DNA from: Komagataeibacter saccharivorans | GTDB lineage: Bacteria > Pseudomonadota > Alphaproteobacteria > Acetobacterales > Acetobacteraceae | Assembly (NCBI RefSeq): GCF_003207825.1 | Contig: NZ_NKTY01000021.1 | Coordinates: 1-54,054, forward strand | DNA length: 54,054 nucleotides | Direction of reading: 5' to 3' | In this document: piece by piece, positions 8,617 through 17,502 of the stretch | Numbering within the stretch: position 1 is the stretch's first letter | How the letters are laid out: every line of letters begins with the position of its first letter | Program-made: the position numbers and the translations under genes | Notes under the pieces: model-generated | The model's database searches: none | What the model was told of the DNA's origin: nothing | Seen by the model: the letters and a program-made list of their open reading frames with translations, nothing else

Positions 8617-9362
8617 ACAACCAGCCCGCCAGTCCAGACCTGCACGGGCGTACCGCCCTTGTAACCGGGGCCAGCCGCGGGATCGGGTGCGCGGTTGCCG
8701 TAGCCCTCGCACAGGCGGGGGCACGCTGCATTCTGGTGGCGCGCACGCAGGGCGGGCTGGAACAGACGGATGATCTGATCCGCCAGCATGCGAAGCAGGA
8801 CGCCGTCCTGCTGCCGCTGGACCTGCTGGATGGCGAACGGCTGGATACGCTTGGTCCCTCCATAGCCCTTCAGGAAGGGGGGCTGGATATTCTGGTCCAC
8901 TGTGCCGGGGAACTGGGGCTGCTTTCCCCCCTGCCCCATATCCGGCCACAGGACATGGAACGCGCGCTGCATGCAGGACCGGGCGTGACATGGCGGCTTA
9001 TCCGCACGCTCGCCCCCCTGCTGGAACATTCGCAGGCGGGACGGGCGGTTTTCCTGACGGACCGCCATGCCCGCCAGCCCGCCCCGTTCTGGGGCATGGT
9101 GGCGGCAAGCCGTGCGGCACAGGACGCCATTGTCCGGACATGGGCGCAGGAACTGCCCCCGCACAGCGCCTTACGCATCAACCTGTTTGAACCCGGCATG
9201 GTCGCCACCCGCCTGCGCCGACTGGCCATGCCCGCGCTGGATATGGCCAGCCTGACCACACCGCAGGCCATCGCCCCGCAGATCATCCGCCTGTGCCTGC
9301 CCGGTCCCCAGCCGCAGGGCTGCTACGTGCAGGCGGTGCCCGAGCCGGAGTTACATGCATGA
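8613..9362 (+). CDS. Short-chain dehydrogenase/reductase
   Basis: The 249-residue protein has the Rossmann TGASRGIG motif near residue 19 and an NNAG-equivalent written VHCAGELG near residue 95. The usual active-site Ser and YxxxK are weakly kept: FLTDRHARQ and WGMVAASRAAQDAIV replace the canonical S and YxASK, so the tyrosine is apparently Trp. The fold is clear but catalysis is doubtful without Tyr. It overlaps purF by 4 bp and ybaK by 4 bp, so the three are translationally coupled. The substrate is unknown. Confidence 0.8.
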   Translation: MNNQPASPDLHGRTALVTGASRGIGCAVAVALAQAGARCILVARTQGGLEQTDDLIRQHAKQDAVLLPLDLLDGERLDTLGPSIALQEGGLDILVHCAGELGLLSPLPHIRPQDMERALHAGPGVTWRLIRTLAPLLEHSQAGRAVFLTDRHARQPAPFWGMVAASRAAQDAIVRTWAQELPPHSALRINLFEPGMVATRLRRLAMPALDMASLTTPQAIAPQIIRLCLPGPQPQGCYVQAVPEPELHA

Positions 9363-9832
9363 GCAAGGCAACACCCGCCACCGCCGCACTGGAAAAGGCA
9401 GGCATCGCATTTACGGTCATTGAATACAGATATGACCCTGCTGCCGGGCAGACGGGCAACCATGCCGCGGCCTCCATCGGGGAGGAACCAGCAAGGGTAT
9501 TCAAGACGCTCATGGTTCTGGTGGACGGGAAACCGGCCTGTGTGGTGGTACCGGTGGCCGAGAGCATCAGCATGAAGAAGGTGGCTGCTACATTTGGCGG
9601 CAAGTCAGCCGAAATGATGCCGCCTGCCGTAGCCGAGCGTAACACCGGCTTCCGCGTGGGTGGCATAAGCCCGTTCGGACAGCGCCGCCGCGTGCGCACC
9701 GCGCTGGCGCAGGAAGCGCTGATGCAGCCCTATGTCATCATAAACGGGGGAAAACGCGGCTATCTGGTCCGCCTTGCCGCAGCCGATGCCATTGCGGTCA
9801 CCGGGGCCATTACGGCAGATCTTCTGGCATAA
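9359..9832 (+). CDS. ybaK: Cys-tRNA(Pro)/Cys-tRNA(Cys) deacylase, YbaK family
   Basis: YbaK-type enzymes hydrolyse mischarged aminoacyl-tRNAs in trans. This 157-residue protein has the family landmarks: ALEKAGIAF...EY at the start, EEPARVFKTLMV (with the conserved Lys), KKVAA...GKSAEMMPP, and a C-terminal VGGISPFGQRRR...INGGKRG loop. The start chosen at 9359 overlaps the SDR stop (ATGA). An in-frame upstream start at 9293 would lie inside the SDR gene and adds no family sequence. Confidence 0.9.
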   Translation: MSKATPATAALEKAGIAFTVIEYRYDPAAGQTGNHAAASIGEEPARVFKTLMVLVDGKPACVVVPVAESISMKKVAATFGGKSAEMMPPAVAERNTGFRVGGISPFGQRRRVRTALAQEALMQPYVIINGGKRGYLVRLAAADAIAVTGAITADLLA

Positions 9833-9838
9833 ATCATG

Positions 9839-9870
9839 CCAGCCCTGCGGTACCGGACCGCAGGGACTGG
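9839..9870. terminator. Hairpin between convergent genes
   Basis: CCAG-CCCTGCGGT and ACCGCAGGG-CTGG form a strong stem between the convergent ybaK and ompH-like genes. No T run follows on either strand, so it is either a weak bidirectional terminator or an RNA-stabilising hairpin. Confidence 0.5.
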
Positions 9871-9885
9871 GTGATCGGGTCTGTA

Positions 9886-10632
9886 TTACTCGCCGCCGCC
9901 ATTATCGCTGGGCTGGAACGGCATGACGGGGTACTTGCCGCTCTTGGCAATTTCCTCGGGGTCTTCCGTCGGTCCGGGCAGGTAGACGGTCGGCAGCGCC
10001 TGATTGAGGTAGGTCACAACCTGATCGCTGATATCAAGGCTGTTGTCATGCAGGGCGGCAGTGCCAGCCTGCAGCACCATGGTCATGCCCCGTGCCGCGG
10101 CAATGGCGCTGACGACCTGCTGCATTTCACGCTGGACCTGATTGAGGGCAACCTGCGCGTCCTCTTCAAGGATGCGGTTACGGTTGCCGAACTTGGTCCG
10201 GTCAGCCATCACACGCTTCTGCAGGTCCTGCTGCTGCTCGGGCGTGGGGGCCTTTCCCGCCTTGATGATGGACTGGCGCAGGGCCTGAAGCTGGGCATCC
10301 TCCGCCCGGACATCACGCACCAGGGCTTCGCGCCGCGTACCCAGTTCGGTCTGCAGCTTCTGCACGGCAGTGGACTGCGCCATGATCTGCTGTGTGTTGA
10401 AAATGCCGATGACAGGTGCTGCGGGCCGGGTACCGGCAGGCAGCGGCTTGAAGTCGGGCACCGGCGGCATGGGCAGGATGGGGGGGCTCTGCTGTTGCTG
10501 GTTGCCCGCATCCTGCGCCATGGCAATGGCCGGGGTCAGCGCAAGGGCCGCCCCAAAAAACGCGCCCCGCAGGCGCGCGTGTCCGGTCCGGGCCATAATG
10601 CTGCTGCGCATACCTGTCATTATCCGATCCAT
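9886..10632 (-). CDS. OmpH/Skp-family periplasmic chaperone-like protein
   Basis: The 248-residue protein has a signal peptide ending at about residue 39 (ALALTPAIAMAQ) and a proline-rich linker. A coiled-coil OmpH core (residues about 75-210) follows: IGIFNTQQIMAQSTAVQKLQ, then long amphipathic helices rich in Q, E and R. Skp/OmpH proteins hold unfolded outer-membrane proteins in the periplasm. It is longer than E. coli Skp because of the linker and a C-terminal extension (VYLPGPTEDPEE). The usual bamA-lpxD neighbours are absent, so it may be a paralogue. The start at 10632 or an internal Met (MRSSIMART) would both leave the signal intact. Confidence 0.8.
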   Translation of the reverse strand: MDRIMTGMRSSIMARTGHARLRGAFFGAALALTPAIAMAQDAGNQQQQSPPILPMPPVPDFKPLPAGTRPAAPVIGIFNTQQIMAQSTAVQKLQTELGTRREALVRDVRAEDAQLQALRQSIIKAGKAPTPEQQQDLQKRVMADRTKFGNRNRILEEDAQVALNQVQREMQQVVSAIAAARGMTMVLQAGTAALHDNSLDISDQVVTYLNQALPTVYLPGPTEDPEEIAKSGKYPVMPFQPSDNGGGE

Positions 10633-10735
10633 TATTGTTCCGCTATCGTGGTTTCTGCGTAGCGGATCGTATGGCGAAAGAACATACCCGCACAGCCAAA
10701 AAATGCATCTGCCCCGAAATGGGCGTCCTGTTGCG

Positions 10736-11197
10736 CTACAGCCGCCAGATCAGCGGCGTATGGGAAAGGAAAATGAGGCACAACCCGCCGAGGAACAGCA
10801 CCCGGAACCCCCGGTTCGTCCCGGTTTCCAGTAGTTCGTCACGCGTCACGATCTGCATGAAGGAATCGGAAATGCTGCCCCGCGCCGTATCGGACAGGCC
10901 CGCGATCCTGCCACGCCATTCGTTACGGTGCCGGGCCTGTTCGGCATGGGAGATGTTGGCGCGACGGTAGAGCGTATCCACATACGCATCCAGATCCTCG
11001 GTCCGGAACATCACTTCACGCCCGTTGCGCATGGCGGCATGCGGCCCGGCGCGCACAAGGCGCAGGCAGCGCAGCCGCAGCAGCGTAATGCCGATATATT
11101 CCGCAGCCTCAGGCAGCGACAGCATGCGCCTGAGGGGGAACATGTGCACTGTCGCCTGTGAATCACCTGTCGTACCGGATGATGTAGGGACGGTCAT
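10736..11197 (-). CDS. Helix-turn-helix protein with a C-terminal membrane segment
   Basis: Residues about 25-75 (LSLPEAAEYIGITLLRLRCLRL, then FRTEDLDAYVD) resemble the excisionase/MerR-like HTH_17 domain: a first helix ending in E-A-A, a turn with G-I-T, and a FR.EDLDAYVD end. The last 23 residues (from FRVLFLGG) are hydrophobic enough to span the membrane, so the DNA-binding-like part would face the cytoplasm. It has 153 residues. It sits between a lipoprotein gene and ompH on the same strand, with gaps of about 100 bp. Targets are unknown. Confidence 0.6.
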   Translation of the reverse strand: MTVPTSSGTTGDSQATVHMFPLRRMLSLPEAAEYIGITLLRLRCLRLVRAGPHAAMRNGREVMFRTEDLDAYVDTLYRRANISHAEQARHRNEWRGRIAGLSDTARGSISDSFMQIVTRDELLETGTNRGFRVLFLGGLCLIFLSHTPLIWRL

Positions 11198-11300
11198 GGT
11201 AGCTCAAGGGTCAACCATCCCCACACGCAAAGTCAATTGGAATATGGCTCTGGTCCGACCATACCCGGTATATGACCCATACGGAATTACGCGGGCTGGT

Positions 11301-11681
11301 CTAGCGACAGACCCGGCGGCTGCCATCCGCCGCGATATAGGTGCCCGTCTGCGCATCGAAACAGGCATTGGCCGCGCAACTGCTGACCACGGGCGTAATG
11401 TCCGGATGTACCGTCGCCCCGATGCTGTTGGCTTCCCGCACGGCATGACCGCACAGGGGCGTGTCAGCCGGGGCGGACGGGTCATTGGTCAGGACGACAC
11501 CCGGCGGGGGTGCCCCTTCTTCCCCGGTCAGGCCGGGAGCGAAACCCTGCGGCGGGATACGTCCCGGCACGGATGCCGCGGCTCCCGCCACGCGCGGGCG
11601 GGGCTGGTGCGGCTGATGCGTGCAGCCAGCCAGCGCCATGAAAACCATGCCTGTGGCGTATAGTCGTGTCCATCGTGTCAT
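11301..11681 (-). CDS. Small lipoprotein
   Basis: The 126-residue protein begins MTRWTRLYATGMVFMALAGC, a clear lipoprotein signal with lipobox LAGC (Cys20). The mature part is proline-rich, followed by a compact region with four cysteines (PLCGHAV, SSCAANACFD, RRVCR) likely to form disulfides in the periplasm. No named family is recognised. It starts 27 bp after xseA on the same strand and is probably co-transcribed with it. Confidence 0.7.
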   Translation of the reverse strand: MTRWTRLYATGMVFMALAGCTHQPHQPRPRVAGAAASVPGRIPPQGFAPGLTGEEGAPPPGVVLTNDPSAPADTPLCGHAVREANSIGATVHPDITPVVSSCAANACFDAQTGTYIAADGSRRVCR

Positions 11682-11708
11682 GCTGTCATATGCCTTGTCC
11701 GTAATGCG

Positions 11709-13169
11709 TTACAGATCGAGAATCTGCTGCGCGGCCTCACCCGATGGCAGAGGACGGGCGGCAACCTTTCCATCGGCGAAGGTCAGGACGACCTGTGCTG
11801 CCCTGCGCGCCTGCGCCGCCTGCGAAAGTGGCTTGCCCTTCCGATCCGTCACCAGCACGTAACCCCGTTCCAGCACGGCCTGCGGGGAGAGGGAAGCCAG
11901 TCGCCCACCCTCTCCCGCAAGGCGGCTGGCGCAGGCGCGCAGTTGTGACACCAGCACCGCAGGCGGTACACGCAGGCTGCCCAGCGTGGCTTCGCGCCGG
12001 TTGATGTACGCCGTCATCGCCTGCAGGCACGCCGTATCCACACGGGCAAGGTCCGCGCGGCGCAGCGCCAGGATCATCTGCGGGGCGGGCAGCCGGTCGG
12101 ATGCACTGCGCAGGCTGGCGCGCAGGTGGCGCATATGGGTGGGCAACGCCAGATCCAGCCGGTAACTCCGGTCATCCAGCCGCCGCCGGGCGCCTTCCAC
12201 CACGGCGGGCAGGTCCGGCAGGCTGGCTGCCGCCCGGTCAAGACGCGCCCGGGCCAGTTGCAGGCTGCGCGCAAGACCGCTGCGCAGGCGGGCCTCACGC
12301 TGTGTCAGCCCGGCCTCAAGCTCCATGCGGACCGGCACCGCCATTTCCGCCGCCGCTGTGGGGGTTGGGGCACGGCAGTCGGATACAAAATCGATCAGGG
12401 TGGTATCCGTCTCATGACCGACGGCGGAAATGAGCGGAATGTGGCAGGCTGCCACCGCACGCAGCACGACTTCGTCGTTGAACGCCATGAGGTCTTCCAG
12501 CGAACCCCCGCCACGCGCCACGATCAGCACATCGGGACGGGGCACGCTTCCCCTGCCGTCAACAGCATCGAAACCGGCAATCGCATGGGCGATCCGTTCC
12601 GCCGCGCCTTCTCCCTGCACCGGCACCGGCCAGACCAGAACCGGAAGGGGAAAGCGGCGGGCAATGGTGGTGCGGATATCATGCAGCACCGCACCCTGCG
12701 CCGATGTCACCACGCCGATGACACGGGGCAGGAAGGGCAGCGCCCGCTTGCGCCCGGCATCGAACAGCCCTTCGGCCGCCAGCCGCAGCCGCAGGCGTTC
12801 AATGCGGGCCAGCAACGCCCCCTCGCCCGCATATTCCAGCCGGTCGATCACCATCTGGTATGATGACCGCTCGCCGTACGCGGAAATCTTGCCCGTGGCG
12901 ATGACTTCCAGCCCGTTTTCGGGTTTCAGCCCGAGGCGCGAGACCGTCCCGCGCCACACGACGGAGGACAGCTTGCCCCCTTCATCCTTGAGCGAGAAAT
13001 ACAGATGCCCCGACGGGTAGCGCTTGAATTCGGTAATCTCGCCCCGCACGCGGATACGGCCGAACGTACCTTCGAGCGTACGGCGGATGGCGCCCGAAAT
13101 TTCGGAAACCGAAAATTCAGGTGTGTTGCCGCCCATGATGGGCCCCGAGTCGGGAAACTGTTCATCCAT
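11709..13169 (-). CDS. xseA: Exodeoxyribonuclease VII large subunit
   Basis: XseA is the catalytic subunit of the single-strand-specific exonuclease VII, active with XseB. The 486-residue protein has the N-terminal OB fold (residues about 15-115: FSVSEISGAIRRTLEGTFG, VRGEITEFKRYPSGHLYFSLKD). The conserved core follows (VTSAQGAVLHDIRTTIARRFP, VARGGGSLEDLMAFNDE, ISAVGHETDTTLIDFVSD), then coiled coil and the C-terminal GYVLVTD strand. It is divergent from purD, with 68 bp between the starts that must hold both promoters. xseB is not nearby. Confidence 0.96.
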   Translation of the reverse strand: MDEQFPDSGPIMGGNTPEFSVSEISGAIRRTLEGTFGRIRVRGEITEFKRYPSGHLYFSLKDEGGKLSSVVWRGTVSRLGLKPENGLEVIATGKISAYGERSSYQMVIDRLEYAGEGALLARIERLRLRLAAEGLFDAGRKRALPFLPRVIGVVTSAQGAVLHDIRTTIARRFPLPVLVWPVPVQGEGAAERIAHAIAGFDAVDGRGSVPRPDVLIVARGGGSLEDLMAFNDEVVLRAVAACHIPLISAVGHETDTTLIDFVSDCRAPTPTAAAEMAVPVRMELEAGLTQREARLRSGLARSLQLARARLDRAAASLPDLPAVVEGARRRLDDRSYRLDLALPTHMRHLRASLRSASDRLPAPQMILALRRADLARVDTACLQAMTAYINRREATLGSLRVPPAVLVSQLRACASRLAGEGGRLASLSPQAVLERGYVLVTDRKGKPLSQAAQARRAAQVVLTFADGKVAARPLPSGEAAQQILDL

Positions 13170-13237
13170 TCGCCCAAGGTATGATAGAGACGGCCACCCC
13201 GAAAGGGCAGAGATGAAAAACGGAAGGTACGAGAGTG

Positions 13238-14518
13238 ATGCGGGTGCTGCTGGTTGGATCGGGCGGACGTGAACATGCCATGGCCACTGCCATTGCGCGG
13301 TCGCCGCTTCTGGACGCCCTGTTCATCGCGCCGGGCAATCCGGGCACGGCTGCGCTGGGCACGAACTGCGCCGTGCGCGCGGATGACGTACCCGGACTGA
13401 TCGCGCTGGCGCGGCGTGAGCGCATCGACCTTGTCATTCCCGGCCCCGAAGCACCGCTGGTCGCAGGAATCGCCGATGCCTGCCGCGAAGCTGGCATTGC
13501 CTGTGCCGGACCCACGCAGGCGGCGGCGGCACTGGAAGGCAGCAAGACCTTCACCAAGGAAATATGCGACGCGGCAGGCATTCCCACAGCAGGCTGGGCA
13601 CGATTCGACGCGGCACGGCCCGCGCTGGATTACGTGCGCCGCCACGGCGCGCCCGTTGTGGTCAAGGCAGACGGACTTGCCGCGGGCAAGGGCGTTGTCG
13701 TCGCGCAGAGTGTCGCGGAAGCCGAACAGGCGATCACCGACATGATGACGGACGGCACGCTGGGTCAGGCAGGCCACAGCGTGGTGATCGAGGACTGCCT
13801 GATCGGCGATGAGGTTTCGCTGTTCGCTTTCTGCGCCGGGGAAACCGCCGTGCTGATTGGTGCCGCGCAGGACCACAAGCGTATTGGCGATGGCGATACC
13901 GGCCCCAACACCGGCGGCATGGGCGCGGTCTCGCCCCCCACCGGCTTCGACCGCGACCGGCAGGAAGCCGCCCTTGACCTGCTGGTGCGCCCCATGCTGC
14001 GCGAGATGGCGCGACGGGGCACGCCGTTCACCGGCATCATCTTCGCGGGCCTTATGCTGACACCGCTGGGACCGCAACTGATTGAATATAATGTGCGGCT
14101 GGGCGACCCGGAAGCACAGGCCCTGCTGATCCGGCTGGAAAGCGACCTGCTGGCCGCCCTTGCCGCCGTGGCGGCGGGCGAACTGGACCGGACCGATATC
14201 CGTTTTTCCAGCCAGTCCTCCATAAGCGTGGTCATGGCCGCGCGGGGCTATCCGGGCAAACCGGTCACGGGCGGGGCCATCCGCAATCTTGAAGCCGCCG
14301 CGGCCATACCCGGCGTGCAGGTGTTCCAGGCAGGCACGAAGCTGGATGATGAAGGTCGCCTGGTGGCTGCCGGTGGCCGCGTTCTGGCCGTATGTGCGGC
14401 GGCGGACACGCTGCGCGAAGCCTGCGACCATGCCTATCAGGCCGTAAAGGCGATCGACTGGCCCGATGCCGTCTACCGCCACGATATCGGCCAGCGCGCG
14501 CTGGCGGCACAGGACTGA
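13238..14518 (+). CDS. purD: Phosphoribosylamine-glycine ligase (GARS)
   Basis: PurD converts phosphoribosylamine, the product of PurF encoded 5 kb upstream, to GAR. The 426-residue ATP-grasp protein opens MRVLLVGSGGREHA, has IPGPEAPLVAGIADACR, GSKTFTKEI, VVKADGLAAGKGVVV (ATP-binding Lys) and the family signature RLGDPEAQ. A GTG three bases upstream (13235) is in frame, but the ATG at 13238 matches homologues. Confidence 0.96.
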   Translation: MRVLLVGSGGREHAMATAIARSPLLDALFIAPGNPGTAALGTNCAVRADDVPGLIALARRERIDLVIPGPEAPLVAGIADACREAGIACAGPTQAAAALEGSKTFTKEICDAAGIPTAGWARFDAARPALDYVRRHGAPVVVKADGLAAGKGVVVAQSVAEAEQAITDMMTDGTLGQAGHSVVIEDCLIGDEVSLFAFCAGETAVLIGAAQDHKRIGDGDTGPNTGGMGAVSPPTGFDRDRQEAALDLLVRPMLREMARRGTPFTGIIFAGLMLTPLGPQLIEYNVRLGDPEAQALLIRLESDLLAALAAVAAGELDRTDIRFSSQSSISVVMAARGYPGKPVTGGAIRNLEAAAAIPGVQVFQAGTKLDDEGRLVAAGGRVLAVCAAADTLREACDHAYQAVKAIDWPDAVYRHDIGQRALAAQD

Positions 14519-14643
14519 CCGCGCGGCTTTCGGGCCATCGCCATACCTGCCCCGCCCCGGACGGGTGTTGATGCAGGTGGCACGCTCGCATATCGTTTAC
14601 CAATCAGAACATATTGCCCCCATCGCCCGAAAAGCCCGTGCCC

Positions 14644-16044
14644 ATGTCTCCCCACGTAAAACCTGTCCTGATCGAAGGCGAAGGCCTGCATGGCGCGGCG
14701 CGCGTACGCGCGATGACCGCCGTGGCGCTGTCCGTGCTGCTTGCCCTGCTTGACTACGCCATTGCCAATGTGGCGCTGCCAACCATCGGGGCGGACCTGC
14801 ATGTCTCACCCGCCTCGGCGGTGTGGATCGTCAATTCCTACCAGTTGGCCAGCGTGGTCTCGCTACTGCCGATGGCGGCCCTTGGCACACGGATCGGGTT
14901 TTCGCGGCTGTGCCAGCTTGGGCTGGCGCTGTTTACCGTGGCTTCCCTGTTCTGCGCACTGTCCCACACGCTGCTGGTCCTGTCCCTCGCCCGCGCGGTA
15001 CAGGGCGTGGGCGGCGCGTGCATCATGAGCGTCAGCATTGCGCTGATCCGCTTCATCTATCCCCATGCCATCATCGGGCGCGGCATCGCGCTGAACGGTG
15101 TGATGGTGGCGATGGGCGTGGGTGCCGGACCCACCGTAGCCTCCATCATCCTGTCCTTCGCCACCTGGCCGTGGCTGTTCCTCATCAACATTCCGCTGGG
15201 GCTGACCGCCCTTGTGCTGGCGCTGATCTCCCTGCCGCGCACGCCCATCAATCCGTCATCGTTTGACGGGACAAGCGCGGTGCTGAACGTGCTGGCTTTC
15301 GGCGCGCTGATCATGGCGGGTGATTCCATTGCCCACCACGCGGATACCAGCCGGGTCGTGCTGCTGGCCCTGACCGGGATTGTGGCGGGCTGGCTGCTGG
15401 TGCGCCGTCAGCGCGGGCAGGCGCATCCCATGTTCCCGGTCGACATGCTGCGCATCCCTGCCTTCCGCATGGGCACGCTTGTGGGGTTTCTGGGCTTTGT
15501 TTCGTCAAACCTGTTCATGGTTTCGTTCCCGTTCACGCTACAGGCCCTGTTCCATTATCCGCCCTCCATCGTCGGGCTGCTCATGACGCCATGGCCCGTC
15601 GGCATCATGGCCGTGGCCCCCGTCATCAGCCGACTGGCGGATAAGGTGCCCGCAGCCATCCTGTCCTCGATCGGGCTGTGCGTGACGGCGGTGGGTTTTC
15701 TGGCCCTCTACCTTCTGCCACCCGATCCCGGCTGGTTCGACATTGCGTGGCGCATTGCGGTAGCGGGCATGGGATTCGGCATTTTCCAGCCGCCAAACAA
15801 CCGCATCATGATGGTCACTGCCCCGGCGGGGCGGTCGGGCAGTGCCTCGGGCATGGTCCAGATCGCACGGCAATGCGGACAGGCGACGGGTGCCATGTGC
15901 GTGGCCATGGCCTTTGGCCTGATCGCGCATGACGCGGAACGGAGCTGCCTTGGCTTCGGGTCCATTGTCGCCTTTACCGGCATGCTGTGCAGTGCCGCCC
16001 GGCTGCTCCCCTTCCGCCCGGCATCAGCCACCGCCACGCGCTGA
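14644..16044 (+). CDS. MFS transporter, DHA2 (EmrB/QacA-like) family
   Basis: The 466-residue protein has about 14 hydrophobic segments and DHA2 signatures. LDYAIANVALPTIGADLHVS corresponds to motif D1 (LD.TIVNVALP.I). WIVNSYQLASV and GTRIGFSRLC form motif A, and ARAVQGVGGACIMSVS is motif B. The family exports drugs and other toxic small molecules with proton antiport. The usual EmrA adaptor gene is absent. The ATG at 14644 (MSPHVKPVL) is preferred over the in-frame upstream ATG at 14614 because it puts the first helix at the expected distance. It is transcribed with or just after purD. Confidence 0.9.
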   Translation: MSPHVKPVLIEGEGLHGAARVRAMTAVALSVLLALLDYAIANVALPTIGADLHVSPASAVWIVNSYQLASVVSLLPMAALGTRIGFSRLCQLGLALFTVASLFCALSHTLLVLSLARAVQGVGGACIMSVSIALIRFIYPHAIIGRGIALNGVMVAMGVGAGPTVASIILSFATWPWLFLINIPLGLTALVLALISLPRTPINPSSFDGTSAVLNVLAFGALIMAGDSIAHHADTSRVVLLALTGIVAGWLLVRRQRGQAHPMFPVDMLRIPAFRMGTLVGFLGFVSSNLFMVSFPFTLQALFHYPPSIVGLLMTPWPVGIMAVAPVISRLADKVPAAILSSIGLCVTAVGFLALYLLPPDPGWFDIAWRIAVAGMGFGIFQPPNNRIMMVTAPAGRSGSASGMVQIARQCGQATGAMCVAMAFGLIAHDAERSCLGFGSIVAFTGMLCSAARLLPFRPASATATR

Positions 16045-16061
16045 CCCATCCCTGGCCCGGT

Positions 16062-17432
16062 TCAGGAGCCGGACCGTTCTCCTTTCCCATCCGCCGCATC
16101 GGTTTCCCCTGCACCCACCAGCAGGTTCAGGAGAACACCGGACAGGATGCACAGCAGCACGCCGTTGCCCAGCAACAGCCGCCACAATCCGGAAAGATGG
16201 GTGAACAGGTCAGGGCACGCCATGGGCAGCACGCCCAGCCCGATGGACACGGCGGCAATCAGGCCATTACGCGTACCCTCGAAGGGAACATGCAGGAGTT
16301 CGCGCACGCCGCCGATCGTGGTCATGCCAAACATGACCAGCCCGCAGCCCCCCAGAACCGGTGGCGGCAAGGCTGCGATCAGCGCACCCAGCTTGGGGAA
16401 CAGGCCCAGCACGATCATCACCACGCCCGCCGCCGCCACAACGAAGCGGCTGCGGATATCGGTTATGGCGATAAGCCCGGTATTCTGCGTAAAGGCATTG
16501 TAGGGAAAGCTGTTGAACAGTCCGCCCAGCACGGTGGACAGCCCATCGGCCCGCAGGGCGCCCGCGATGGTTGCATCCGTTACGGGCCGGTCAACCACAC
16601 GACCTATGGCCAGACAGTTGCCGGTGGTTTCCGCAACAATGATGACCATGCTCAGCAGCATGATGACCACCGGCATAAGGTGGAATTCCGGCAGGCCGAA
16701 CGCAAAGGGCATGCTGACGGCAAACCATGGCGCATCCGCCACCATGCCATAATGTCCCATGCCACACAGCGCCGCCAGGATGCTGCCCGCGATCAGCCCC
16801 ACCAGTACGCTGATATTGGCCAGGAATCCCCTGCCCCATGCCTGTACCGCCACCGTAATGAGGATGGTGACAAAGGCCAGCAGCAGGTTCGCAACACTGC
16901 CGAAACCGGGCGCACCCGGTGTCCCGCCCCCAATCCAGCGCCCGGCCACCGGAACCAGCGTCAGACCGATTATGGTGATGAGGCAGCCGATCACGACCGG
17001 CGGAAAATACCGCATGAGCCGCGCCATGACCGGCGCCAGAAGCACCATCGCCAGCCCGGCCCCGATCACCCCGCCGAAAACCGAGGGTACGCCATAAATC
17101 TGCCCGATCAGCAGCATGGATGCCAGCATGGCGAAGGATGACCCCTGCACGATGGGCAGGCGGGAGCCGAATTTCCAGAAGCCGATGCTCTGCACGATCG
17201 TGGCGATGCCCGATGTCATCAGCCCGCAATTGATCAGCAACACCGTCTGGGCGGCTGACATGTGCATGGCAGCAGCAAAGATAAGCGGCACCGCCACGGT
17301 GCCCGCGTACATCACCAGTGCGTGCTGGAGACCAAAGGCAAACAGCATGCCCGCTGGCAGCATTTCATCAACCGGGTGTGTCGTGCCCGTTGTCACAGTT
17401 CCATTCCCCTGCTGCATGGCTTTTTCCGCCAT
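16062..17432 (-). CDS. Nucleobase:cation symporter-2 (NAT/NCS2) permease, xanthine/uracil type
   Basis: Inner-membrane permease of about 456 residues with 12-14 hydrophobic segments. PAGMLFAFGLQHALVMYAG is the first-helix QH motif, FAETTGNC-like VAETTGNCLAIG is the substrate-contacting TM8 motif, and FTQNTGLIAITDIRSR is the NAT signature (QNxGxxxxT). Xanthine, urate or uracil are the likely substrates; the sequence alone does not decide. The ATG at 17432 has a good AGGA seven bases upstream. A GTG at 17450 is in frame but overlaps that site. A hairpin separates it from the upstream TonB receptor gene. Confidence 0.9.
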   Translation of the reverse strand: MAEKAMQQGNGTVTTGTTHPVDEMLPAGMLFAFGLQHALVMYAGTVAVPLIFAAAMHMSAAQTVLLINCGLMTSGIATIVQSIGFWKFGSRLPIVQGSSFAMLASMLLIGQIYGVPSVFGGVIGAGLAMVLLAPVMARLMRYFPPVVIGCLITIIGLTLVPVAGRWIGGGTPGAPGFGSVANLLLAFVTILITVAVQAWGRGFLANISVLVGLIAGSILAALCGMGHYGMVADAPWFAVSMPFAFGLPEFHLMPVVIMLLSMVIIVAETTGNCLAIGRVVDRPVTDATIAGALRADGLSTVLGGLFNSFPYNAFTQNTGLIAITDIRSRFVVAAAGVVMIVLGLFPKLGALIAALPPPVLGGCGLVMFGMTTIGGVRELLHVPFEGTRNGLIAAVSIGLGVLPMACPDLFTHLSGLWRLLLGNGVLLCILSGVLLNLLVGAGETDAADGKGERSGS

Positions 17433-17455
17433 GTGCGATGGTCCTGACACAAAGA

Positions 17456-17486
17456 ACCCCGCCTTTGGAGCAAAGGCGGGGTTCCC
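17456..17486 (-). terminator. Rho-independent terminator after the TonB receptor gene
   Basis: A 14-bp perfect stem (GAACCCCGCCTTTG/CAAAGGCGGGGTTC) with a 3-nt loop lies just past the stop of the minus-strand receptor gene and is followed on that strand by a short T-rich tail (CTTTGTG). It would insulate the permease gene from receptor transcription. Confidence 0.8.
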
Positions 17487-17502
17487 CGTGCGCGATTAAT
17501 GA

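Noticed and set aside
12926-14482. 518-residue minus-strand ORF over purD and the start of xseA
   Set aside because: Shadow frame; purD is certain on the other strand and the residues are low-complexity His/Arg/Gly.
15987-17141. 384-residue plus-strand ORF over the permease gene
   Set aside because: Antisense shadow with His/Gln/Arg-rich composition and no domain.
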